From contig JAJZNM010000082.1 in assembly GCA_021852325.1 (NCBI GenBank), positions 1 through 22,504 on the forward strand: a DNA stretch of 22,504 nucleotides. Reading direction: 5' to 3'. Origin of the DNA: Pseudomonadota bacterium. Its GTDB lineage: Bacteria > Pseudomonadota > Gammaproteobacteria > JAKAQQ01. The notes under the pieces were generated by a model. That model was not told where the DNA came from, searched no databases, and saw nothing but the letters and a program-made list of their open reading frames with translations. The stretch's first letter is position 1. Every line of letters starts with the position of its first letter. Both the position numbers and the translations under genes were made by a program. Shown here piece after piece: positions 14,891-22,301 of this stretch.

Positions 14891-15520
14891 ATGCAAAGAC
14901 CCCTCCTTCAACTCGCCCCCCTACTCCTCCTCCTCTTCACGGCGGCACCGATCACCTCTGCCGCTCCCCGGACGCCCCCGAAACCCCCTGCCCGCGTCAT
15001 GACGAGCTGTTACATGTGCCACAGCACCCACGGCGACGACCCCCGCTTCGGCTATATCCCGCGCCTCGCCCATCAAAGCGAAAGCTATATCGTGGAGCAG
15101 CTCAAGGCGTTCCGCGACGGAAGCCGCTCGGACCCGCCGGGGGAGATGTACATGTGGCCGGTGAGCCAGGCGCTCAGCAACCGGGACATCGATCTCGTGG
15201 CGGACTGGTATGCGTCCCAGCCGCCCCCGCCCCCCCAGCCTGCGGGCCCCCTCACCCAGGCGGGATCCCGGATCTTCCATGACGGCATCCTGAAGCAGGA
15301 TGTTCCGGCCTGCATGAGCTGCCATGGACCCGAGGCGGCCGGGAACGGAATCTTCCCGCGCCTGGCCGGCCAGAATGTCGAATACCTGATCGAGCAGCTC
15401 CGCTTCTTCAAGAGCGGTGTGCGCCACGACAAGAACGCCGACATCATGCATTCGATCGCGATCCACCTGACCGACCACGAGATGCGTGAGGTCGCGGAAT
15501 ACCTGACCACACTCCATTGA
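14891..15520 (+). CDS. Diheme cytochrome c, c4 family
   Basis: Periplasmic diheme electron carrier, 209 residues, normal for cytochrome c4. A signal peptide with a leucine-rich core ends at about AAPITSAAP. The first heme motif is CYMCH (40-44) with probable Met ligand in the MYMWPVSQALS segment. The second is CMSCH (141-145) with Met in IMHSIAIHLTD. A proline-rich hinge (PPPPPQP) near 111-117 joins the two lobes. Both lobes show the tandem c4 pattern of IPRLAHQS/FPRLAGQN followed by YIVEQL/YLIEQL. The ATG at 14891-14893 is chosen because the signal peptide starts there and GGGAGAG precedes it; the frame is open further upstream. An FNR-type promoter lies just upstream and the Cyc2-like gene follows after 86 bp, probably in the same transcript. 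Confidence 0.93.
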   Translation: MQRPLLQLAPLLLLLFTAAPITSAAPRTPPKPPARVMTSCYMCHSTHGDDPRFGYIPRLAHQSESYIVEQLKAFRDGSRSDPPGEMYMWPVSQALSNRDIDLVADWYASQPPPPPQPAGPLTQAGSRIFHDGILKQDVPACMSCHGPEAAGNGIFPRLAGQNVEYLIEQLRFFKSGVRHDKNADIMHSIAIHLTDHEMREVAEYLTTLH

Positions 15521-15606
15521 CCGGATGAGACGATCCCATGTGCGACCCCCGCCCAGCCAAGGCCCGAGCCAGACGAGATCCCTGCTCCAGGAGGGAGACG
15601 AACCGA

Positions 15607-17019
15607 GTGCGGATGATCCTGACCGCTCCGGCACTCGCTCTGGCCACCCTCTTCGCGTTCGTGACCCCGGCGCATGCGATCCCGAGTTTCGCGCGCCAGA
15701 CCGGCTGGTCCTGTTCGGTTTGCCACACGATCTACCCCCAGCTCACGCCGATCGGCCGCCTGTTCAAGCTCGAGGGCTATACCACGGCGAATCTGGCCGG
15801 CATGCAGGAACTCAAGCAGAAGATCCGCCGCATGGCCCCGCTCGAGCTCAACCGGGTCCCGCCGCTTTCGGTCATGATCCAGGCGTCCGCCGCATGGATC
15901 CAGGGCGGCGATGCAAACCAGTTCGGATCCGGCGGCACGACCGGACAGGGTGCAGTCGAGTTTCCCGAGCAGGTGAGCTTCTTCTATGCGGGACGGGTGA
16001 CCCGCAACATCGGGACCTTCTTCCATGTGACCTACACGCACACCGGCGCCTTTGGCATGGATGATTCCGACATCCGCTGGGCCGAGCACCAGACCGAACC
16101 GGACGGCAGCACCCTCATCTACGGTGCCGAGATCAACAACACCCCGACCGAGCCGGATCTCTGGAACAGCGTGCCCGACTGGAACTGGCCGTTTGCCACT
16201 TCGAACTACTCCCCGCTCCGCGACATCCCGGCAACCTATATCCAGCAGGCGGCGGGCGCGAGCGAACCCATTGCCGGACTCGGCGGCTATCTCGCCTATC
16301 TCTTCGGACCCGGGGAGAGCCACTGGCTCTATCTCGAAGCCGATGTGTACCGGTCGGCGGTCGGAATCGGTTCGGGAACCGACCAGTTCTTCGGCGCCGC
16401 GACGCTTGGTCCCACCCGTAACGTGGCCCCCTATCTCCGGGTTGCCTATGAACAGAACGACGAGGAATGGAACTGGGAAGTGGGCGCACTCGGGATGGAC
16501 GCGACCATTTATCCGACCACGGCAGCGATCGGGTCGACCGACCGTTTCCTCGACTTCGGGCTCGACGGACAGGTCCAGTACCTCGATCTCACCGGCAACC
16601 AGTCCTTCACCGCCCATGTGAGCTGGATCCATGAGACGGAGGACTGGCAGGCGGATCCCGCGGTCGGGTTCAAGCCCAACCCGGTGGATACCCTGGATAC
16701 CGCATCGATCAACGGCCAGTATCTCGTCAACCGCCGCTATGGGGCGGGACTCGGGTATTTCTGGGCGTGGGGGACCCCGGATCCCGCCCTCTATGGAGCG
16801 GCCACCGGGAATCCCGCCGCTCTGGTCAGCGCGAACGGGAGCCCCGATACCAACGGGCTCACCCTCGAACTCAACTACCTCGAGGCCCAGAACGCCGAGT
16901 TCACCCTCCAGTATTCGGCATTCAACAAGTATCTTGGAGCAAGCTCAAACTACAATGGCCAGGGCCAGAGCGCAAGCAACAACAACATCCTCACGCTGCT
17001 CATGTGGCTCGCGTTCTGA
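15607..17019 (+). CDS. Outer-membrane cytochrome-porin fusion, Cyc2-like
   Basis: A 470-residue protein with a signal peptide ending in PAHA, then a short heme domain IPSFARQTGWSCSVCH (CxxCH at 36-40) and TPIGRLFKLEGY. A long beta-barrel-like region follows, rich in alternating aromatic strands and Asn/Gly/Asp turns, ending in a C-terminal phenylalanine (LLMWLAF) typical of outer-membrane proteins. One heme plus a barrel and a length near 480 residues match the architecture of Cyc2, the outer-membrane Fe(II) oxidase of acidophilic and microaerophilic iron oxidisers. Similar fused cytochrome-barrels exist whose substrate is unknown, so the substrate here is not established. The GTG at 15607 is favoured because GGGAG lies nine nt upstream; the ATG at 15613 is an alternative. 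It lies downstream of the c4 gene. Confidence 0.82.
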   Translation: MRMILTAPALALATLFAFVTPAHAIPSFARQTGWSCSVCHTIYPQLTPIGRLFKLEGYTTANLAGMQELKQKIRRMAPLELNRVPPLSVMIQASAAWIQGGDANQFGSGGTTGQGAVEFPEQVSFFYAGRVTRNIGTFFHVTYTHTGAFGMDDSDIRWAEHQTEPDGSTLIYGAEINNTPTEPDLWNSVPDWNWPFATSNYSPLRDIPATYIQQAAGASEPIAGLGGYLAYLFGPGESHWLYLEADVYRSAVGIGSGTDQFFGAATLGPTRNVAPYLRVAYEQNDEEWNWEVGALGMDATIYPTTAAIGSTDRFLDFGLDGQVQYLDLTGNQSFTAHVSWIHETEDWQADPAVGFKPNPVDTLDTASINGQYLVNRRYGAGLGYFWAWGTPDPALYGAATGNPAALVSANGSPDTNGLTLELNYLEAQNAEFTLQYSAFNKYLGASSNYNGQGQSASNNNILTLLMWLAF

Positions 17020-17072
17020 TCGCTTGATGGGATTCCGTCTGCCGGATGAGGTGCGCGCGGGAGCCCCCCCGC

Positions 17073-17873
17073 CTACTGCTTGACGATCACGACCGAGCCG
17101 CTCTTGTCGGGCATGGGGAGCGGCACCTCGGGCTTGTCCGCCATGAACGTATCGACCGCCTTCCGTGCACCGGGCCAGGCATTGTAGTCGTGGACGACGA
17201 GGATACCGCCCGGGTTGAGGCGCGGGTAGAAAAACTCGAGCCCGGAGTGGATCGGCGCATAAAGGTCCGCATCTACGTGCACGAACGCGAAGGATTCCCG
17301 GGCGAGATCCTCCGTCACCGAATCCGGGAAAAATCCCGGGACAGGGGTCACGTTTCCGTTTACCACCTCGACCGCCGCCAAGACTTTTGCCATTGAGGTG
17401 TCGGAAAACGTCCGGGCCTCGACCGGATGGCCCGTATACCGGCTTTCTTCGGCAACGCTGCGTTCCCCGAATCCGGAAAACGTGTCAAGGAGGTAGAGCC
17501 TGCGGTTGGGCTCATAGTGGTGAATGAGCCGGGCCGTGGCCCCCTGGTAGACACCGAGCTCGGCGAGCGCCCCAGGCACCCCACGCACGATCACGGAGCG
17601 CAGGAGAAGGATCAGCAGGTCCCGACGCACGCCATCCCAGGGCACGAGTTTTTCGATTCGACGGGGGTCTGCCTCGCCGGGGATCTGGAACCCCCCGAAC
17701 TCCGCGACGAAGCGGGGCTCATGCCAGAGCGATTTCGGGTGGATGTCCATCTGGCCTTCCAGAAAGAAACTCTGCTCCCCCCAGATTCCACTGACCAGCT
17801 TTTGGCATAATCTCCCGATGCGGCGCGTATATAACCCGGGCGAACGCATGAACTTCCGGACTTTTTCGAACAT
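17073..17873 (-). CDS. TylF/MycF-family class I methyltransferase
   Basis: SAM-dependent O-methyltransferase related to macrocin O-methyltransferase TylF, about 266 residues from the chosen ATG. The SAM-binding motif is LAELGVYQGATARL, followed by LYLLDTFSGFGE. The metal-binding region is FVHVDADLYAPIHSGLEFF, then GGILVVHDYNAWPGARKAV. The start is uncertain. The ATG at 17871-17873 begins a MFEKVRKFM segment, while the frame remains open to about 17984 through further ATG codons, and no start has a strong ribosome site. Many such enzymes modify glycans or small molecules. The gene stands alone here, convergent with the cytochrome-porin gene, so its substrate cannot be inferred. Confidence 0.85.
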   Translation of the reverse strand: MFEKVRKFMRSPGLYTRRIGRLCQKLVSGIWGEQSFFLEGQMDIHPKSLWHEPRFVAEFGGFQIPGEADPRRIEKLVPWDGVRRDLLILLLRSVIVRGVPGALAELGVYQGATARLIHHYEPNRRLYLLDTFSGFGERSVAEESRYTGHPVEARTFSDTSMAKVLAAVEVVNGNVTPVPGFFPDSVTEDLARESFAFVHVDADLYAPIHSGLEFFYPRLNPGGILVVHDYNAWPGARKAVDTFMADKPEVPLPMPDKSGSVVIVKQ

Positions 17874-18064
17874 GGCACGGGTCTTCGGGAATGGGCCACC
17901 CGAGAGCATATCATCGGGACGGCTCCCACTCTCCGACCCCATGACTGCGGGCACAGGGACCCGGGTGCGCGGGCGCGTGCCCAAGTCACTGGCCTGGCTT
18001 CCAGGGTGCCCTCCTTGCGCACGGCTGATGCTAGACTCGACCGCATCCCCACGGATCCCAATAG

Positions 18065-18097
18065 AAAAGGCCCGGGAGCAAGCCCCCCGGGCCTTTT
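18065..18097. terminator. Strong hairpin terminator, potentially bidirectional
   Basis: Perfect 12-bp inverted repeat AAAAGGCCCGGG (18065-18076) and CCCGGGCCTTTT (18086-18097) with a nine-base loop. The A/T tracts at both stem ends supply short U-runs in either direction. It lies 18 bp past the stop of the truncated GlyGly-CTERM gene (minus strand), for which it is the natural terminator. Confidence 0.8.
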
Positions 18098-18114
18098 GGG
18101 GTTCCCTGCGTGTC

Positions 18115-18831
18115 TCAGGAGACCGTCTGACGACGCCTCAGGAGCACAAAGGCCAAAAGTCCGAGAAGGATCCACGGACCCACTCCACCCCCGCCGCCAG
18201 AAGTCGAAGCCGGCGTCACGGCCACCGAAAAGGTCGTGCTCGCCGTCGCCCCGGATGAGGGTTCGGTCGCCGTCAGGGTAATCGTGCTCGAACCGGATGC
18301 CCCCGCCGTGAGATTCAGGATACAGGTCCCTTCGCAATCCTGGGACAGACTGATCGCACCCGCCGGAACCACCGCTGGATCACTCGAAGTGGCCGTGAGG
18401 ATCACCGGCGACGATGCATACACGTTGAAACTGATCGTCCCGCTCGGCTGCCCGGATTCGAGCGAGAGCGATCCGATCGGTCCAAAGGATGGCGTCCACA
18501 CAAAGGTCACCGTTCCCTGGGTCATTCCGCCGGGATCGGCCGCACAGGTCATCGGCAGCATCGCCTCCCAGGTGAAGCTATCACTCGCCGGCAGATCTCC
18601 GACCGCTCCCGTTTGGGCGTTGATCGCATAGGCGTCGTAATCCTCATCGGTGATATAGAGGGTCTTGCCGTCCTGACTGATGACCCCGGCATAGGGGTGA
18701 TCATAATAAAGTCCCGTCAGGGTGAAGGTCCCCGTGACCGTGTCGGTCGCCGTGTCGATGACAGAAATCGAGCCGCTCCTGTCGAGAACGCAAAGGGTGG
18801 ATCCGTCCGGGCTCTGGATCAACTGGTTTGA
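18115..18831 (-). pseudogene. 5'-truncated surface protein: beta-propeller fragment with GlyGly-CTERM tail
   Basis: About 238 codons of an exported protein whose N-terminus and signal peptide are missing. The remaining part begins with a YVTN-type beta-propeller repeat (NQLIQSPDGSTLCVLD then ISVIDTATDTVTGTF). Repeat-like ISQDGKTLYITDEDYDAYAI, an all-beta Ig-like region and a C-terminal sorting signal follow: GGGGGV, a hydrophobic segment WILLGLLAFVLL, and RRRQ. That tripartite tail matches GlyGly-CTERM proteins processed by rhombosortase. Upstream of about 18831 the same frame continues only as meaningless translation of hsdR, so the gene was cut by recombination. High-GC codon use matches the chromosome to its left, not the island to its right. 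A strong terminator follows. Confidence 0.8.
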
Positions 18832-20645
18832 CCAAGTTGATGACCTTCGTGACCTGCCCCTTATCCCGTGCCTTGATCGTTTCGATGGTGTCCTTGTTGA
18901 TCGCCACATATTCGCCCGGCGCTTCTCCGACCATGAGCGCCCCGACGCGTTGCTGTACCAGTTCGTTGGTCTTCTTCTGGAATGCCCGGTCCACATATAT
19001 TTTCTTTGTGTAGGCGTTATGCACCACGGCGTAGATGGAGGAAAGTGTCGTGTAGTCGTCAATGAACGGCCGCAGGAAGGCATCCGGCGAGATAATCTCG
19101 TAGAGCATCTCGATTTCCTTGTATTCCTTGAAGGGCTCCGCTCGCCGCACCTTATCGCGGAAATGCTCAATGAGTTTGTCCACGTCCTTGTCATCGAACT
19201 TGCGGGTCACAAGCGCCAGATACGCTGGAGCCCTCGACTCCATCTTGGTCTTGAACAACTGCTTGAGCAGGCCAAGGTCCTTGACGATGGCGTTGATCTC
19301 CTCGCTATCGAAGGCCAGCGCCTTTTCCAGCTTGTCAATACCCACGAAATCGAGCACGAAGCCGTGCGGCTTCACCATCTCTGCCGCCTCGTTCTCGTAG
19401 GGCCGGTTCACGCGCGTGATGGCTTGGAGCAGAGTGTGGTCGCGCATCGGTTTGTCCAAGTACATTGCATAGAGGATTGGCGCATCGAAGCCAGTCAGCA
19501 GTTTCTCGGTCACGATCAGAATCTTCGGCCACTCACCAACCGCGGTAGTCCTGCCACTTCTCGTCCAACAGCTTGTTGAGCGTGGCGATGCGGTCGGCGT
19601 GCGCCACGTTGCCCAGACCCACCGCCGCCAGGTTCTTGAGCATCTGGTCTTCCAGCTCGTTGCGATCAATCATCAGCAGGATGGTCGGCTTCTGCGCCGC
19701 GTTGGCCTTGAACAGCAGCTCAGCGGCCTTGATCATGGTGTAGGTTTTGCCGCTGCCCTGCGTGTGCCACACCAAGCCACGCGAGCGCTTCGGATCGAGG
19801 GCGCGCGCCACCACCCTGTCCACCGCCGCCGTCTGGTGCTGGTGCAGGACGTACTTTTGGAGTTCCTCCTCCTTCTCGGCGAACAGGATGAAGTCCTTGA
19901 GGTAACGCAGCAGACGCGGCACGACGCAGAAGCTCTTCACCTTGGCTTCCAGATTGCCAATCTCATCACTCTTCCACCGGAAGATGTTTCGGCGCACCGT
20001 GTTCCACGTCACCCCGTAGCCGAAACCGATGGCCTCGGTGGCGGTGAATAGCATTTCTGGTACCATCACCTCCGGTGTCTCAGCGTGTTAGCGGCGAATC
20101 TGGTCCACCCCGAGCGCGATCGCCTCGTCCTTAGTGGCGTTCTTGCATTCGATCACCAGCACCGGGATACCGTTGATGAGGAACACCACGTCCTCGCGCG
20201 TGCCATAACGGCCGCTGTGGACGTAGAACTCCCCGGTCACTTCATACACGTTGCGCCACTGTTCGCGTGGCCTGTTCAGATCGCCGTAGTCAATGAGCTG
20301 AAGGTCCAGCTCGCGGTTTTTCTCGGCACAAAAGAATTTGCCCTGGTTGCGGAGGTAGGCGAGAAAATCGCGGTTGCCGGCAATGTTCGCGTTTAGCCGC
20401 TGGAATTCGCCCACCAATGCACCCTCGGCCTCTTTGTATTTTGGATTGAAGGCGTGAACCTGGGTGTGCAGCAGGTCGCCGAAGTAAAGCGACGCCAGGC
20501 GAGCGCGGTCCTCGGGCGTGGCACCGTCCGAATCAAAACCCCGTTGCGCCTCTGCTTCTGCACGTGACACATAACGCCAGCCGATCTCCTGCGTATAAGC
20601 GAGGATGCGGACCTGGACGGTTTTGTGTTCGCCGGGTTTAGCCAT
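18832..20645 (-). pseudogene. hsdR: Type I restriction enzyme R subunit (hsdR), multiply disrupted
   Basis: Remains of the restriction/translocase subunit of a type I restriction-modification system. The N-terminal nuclease part starts at the ATG at 20643-20645 (MAKPGEHKTVQVR) and contains the PD-(D/E)xK motif REDVVFLINGIPVLVIECKN. An in-frame TAA at 20088-20090 falls between QIRR and HAETPEV, where homologues carry a sense codon. The frame then continues through the Walker A segment LVWHTQGSGKTYTM to QDYRG. Near 19533-19545 an internal deletion with frameshift removes helicase motifs II-IV and resumes at EWPKILIVTEKLLTGFDAP and ITRVNRPY. Homology ends at KVINLVK near 18832, where the GlyGly-CTERM fragment begins; the normal C-terminus is lost. 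No hsdM or hsdS is in the window. The protein is almost certainly non-functional. Confidence 0.9.
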
Positions 20646-20668
20646 TTTTTTTCCAGGAAAAATGCGAA

Positions 20669-22051
20669 TCACCGCCACGCTTCCTTCCACTTCTGGTATT
20701 GCGACGGCCGCAGGCGGTAGCGGGCGATGTTCCCCTCGTGAAGGTTCATTACCGCTGTTTCCACCACCTCGATGAATCGCGCCTGATCCTCCTGTGGTAC
20801 GTCTTCGGACGCGCGACGCTTGATGAAAGCGGCGGCAACCTTCTTGTCCATGCCACTACCCACGATCTCGGAGACAGCATCGGTCTCCAGCGTGCGATAG
20901 CGCAGACGAAAGAGGTCCGGTTCCCCCAACGACTGGCGCACCGCCGCGTAACGCGCGCATGACCGCTCATAGGCCCACACAAATACGTCGCGCAGCAACT
21001 CGATGCGATTCAGTTCGTAAACCCCAAGAGTTGCGTCGATATAGGCCCGTTCGGGCACGTCCACGAACGATAACGGACTCAGGTTTTCGCGAATGAGCGG
21101 CAGATTCGCAGCGAGGCGAGAAACACGTTTATTCACATCCTCGAATGGTTGTAAATACGGCAGGTGCACCATGGCGAAGAAGGCCTGCTCGAACGGATCG
21201 GTAATCGCCGCGGCAGTGTCCAGGACGCGTTGAAAGCATTCCTCGATCACTTGCGGCATTTCCAACGGATGAAATACCGTCCCGGCGATCGCCACCGGAA
21301 TGGAGCGCAGGCGTCCGCACGCCTGGGGATCGGCAAGCAAGTTGTCCGACAGCAAGGCATGCAGATTGAGGATGGTGTAACGGTTAAAGCCGACCTCGGC
21401 CGCCTGTTCGACCAGGAGCTCGATGGCCGCCTTGTGGTTCAGGATCATCTGTGCTTCACGGGCGTCCTTGCCCTCAGCGGCCTCGCCCAATTCCAGCAGG
21501 CGTTCTGTTTCGAGCAGCGAGTAGGTGTTGCCCTCCAGGCGGCTGGAGTTCCAGGACAGATCGATCAGCAAACGGCTGTAAACTTGCCGAGCGTAAGTAC
21601 CAGCCGGACGCTGACCGTCCGGCGAGCGGCCCAGTTCGCGAAGCTGCTGCCGGATTTCCGGCGTAAGGTAAAAGCTGTCATTGGGCCGATACGTATCGAG
21701 GAACACCCGATTGTATCCGACCGGTCGGCGGTTCTGGATCGGCTGGCGGACGGCCTGTTTGACAGCCTCCCCTTCGGGTGAGATCGGGATGTAAGTCTCG
21801 CCACGCAGCCTCGGCTTTTCGGCGTCTTCCGCGATGGTGATGGCAGACCGCCGATAGCGACTACCTCGAGCACGGCCTTCGACAGTCAGCCGCTTCTGCT
21901 CGACCAGCAGTGCCAAGCGACGCTGCAAGGTACGGCGCGGCAACTTAACCTTGATCGCGCCGCCGATATCCTCGATAGACGCCCCCTCCGAAAATCGGGC
22001 AACCGCTTGTAGAACGGCATCGAGCTCGGTTTTTGGGACTCGCTTAGGCAT
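20669..22051 (-). CDS. Fic family protein with N-terminal winged-helix domain and degenerate Fic motif
   Basis: A 460-residue intact protein. Residues about 1-70 look like a helix-turn-helix/winged-helix DNA-binding domain (IEDIGGAIKVKLPRRTLQRR then a basic GRARGSRYRR wing). A Fic_N-like region carries the inhibitory-helix motif S-x3-E-G (SSRLEGN, residues 169-175). The Fic core has YLQPFEDVNKRVSR (299-312) where active enzymes have HPFxxGNGR: the catalytic His is Gln301 and the second Gly is Lys308. This variant is recurrent in a large subgroup, so it may be a regulator or altered enzyme rather than an AMP-transferase. The start ATG at 22049-22051 has GGGGAG just upstream. It ends 23 nt before the hsdR start, so they were probably one operon. 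An operator cluster lies upstream. Confidence 0.9.
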   Translation of the reverse strand: MPKRVPKTELDAVLQAVARFSEGASIEDIGGAIKVKLPRRTLQRRLALLVEQKRLTVEGRARGSRYRRSAITIAEDAEKPRLRGETYIPISPEGEAVKQAVRQPIQNRRPVGYNRVFLDTYRPNDSFYLTPEIRQQLRELGRSPDGQRPAGTYARQVYSRLLIDLSWNSSRLEGNTYSLLETERLLELGEAAEGKDAREAQMILNHKAAIELLVEQAAEVGFNRYTILNLHALLSDNLLADPQACGRLRSIPVAIAGTVFHPLEMPQVIEECFQRVLDTAAAITDPFEQAFFAMVHLPYLQPFEDVNKRVSRLAANLPLIRENLSPLSFVDVPERAYIDATLGVYELNRIELLRDVFVWAYERSCARYAAVRQSLGEPDLFRLRYRTLETDAVSEIVGSGMDKKVAAAFIKRRASEDVPQEDQARFIEVVETAVMNLHEGNIARYRLRPSQYQKWKEAWR

Positions 22052-22061
22052 AATCTCCCCG

Positions 22062-22140
22062 TTGTGGCGCGATAGGAATAATGCGCCACAAAAAAGCATT
22101 TATATGGCGCAATACGATTATTACGCCACTTTAAGTGGCG
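22062..22140. promoter_or_regulatory. Cluster of three TGGCG-based inverted repeats upstream of the fic gene
   Basis: Site 1 is TTGTGGCGC (22062-22070) with its perfect mate GCGCCACAA (22083-22091) around a 12-bp AT-rich centre. Site 2 is TGGCGCAATA (22105-22114) with TATTACGCCA (22119-22128), matching at nine of ten positions with a 4-bp centre. Site 3 is CGCCACTT (22124-22131) and AAGTGGCG (22133-22140), perfect with a 1-bp centre and sharing an arm with site 2. The arms share a half-site close to TGGCGCnATA. The array lies 11 bp before the fic start codon. It is a plausible autoregulatory operator for the Fic protein's winged-helix domain; binding is inferred, not shown. Confidence 0.6.
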
Positions 22141-22178
22141 CGCAAGAGCTTTTTATACCTCCGGATACCGAAAAGACA

Positions 22179-22301
22179 GCGACGCCGGGCGGGCGCGGTC
22201 CTCGGGCGTGGCACCGTCGCGGTCGAAACCCCGCCGCGTCTCGGCTTCAGCGCGCGACACAAAACGCCAGCCGATCTCCTGCGCATAGTGCAAGATGCGG
22301 G
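22179..22301 (-). pseudogene. Second, diverged hsdR 5' remnant
   Basis: An approximately 123-bp segment that aligns without gaps to 20489-20611 inside hsdR. Translated on the minus strand it reads RILHYAQEIGWRFVSRAEAE and onward to DGATPEDRARPASL. I count 34 of 41 residues identical to the hsdR copy. It has no start codon and stops abruptly on both sides. It is therefore a fragment of another hsdR allele left upstream of the fic gene, not a recent exact duplication. Confidence 0.8.

Noticed and set aside
15085..16632. Minus-strand open frame of 515 codons
   Set aside because: It is antisense to the cytochrome c4 and Cyc2-like genes, which have heme motifs and signal peptides on the plus strand.
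18836..19194. N-terminal 120 codons of a single frame running into the GlyGly-CTERM fragment
   Set aside because: This stretch is hsdR DNA read in the wrong frame (Ser/Arg/Thr-rich); only the part below about 18831 is propeller-like, so it is not a genuine full-length surface protein.
18722..19579. Plus-strand open frame of 285 codons
   Set aside because: It is antisense to the helicase C-terminal part of hsdR, and its translation shows no family resemblance.
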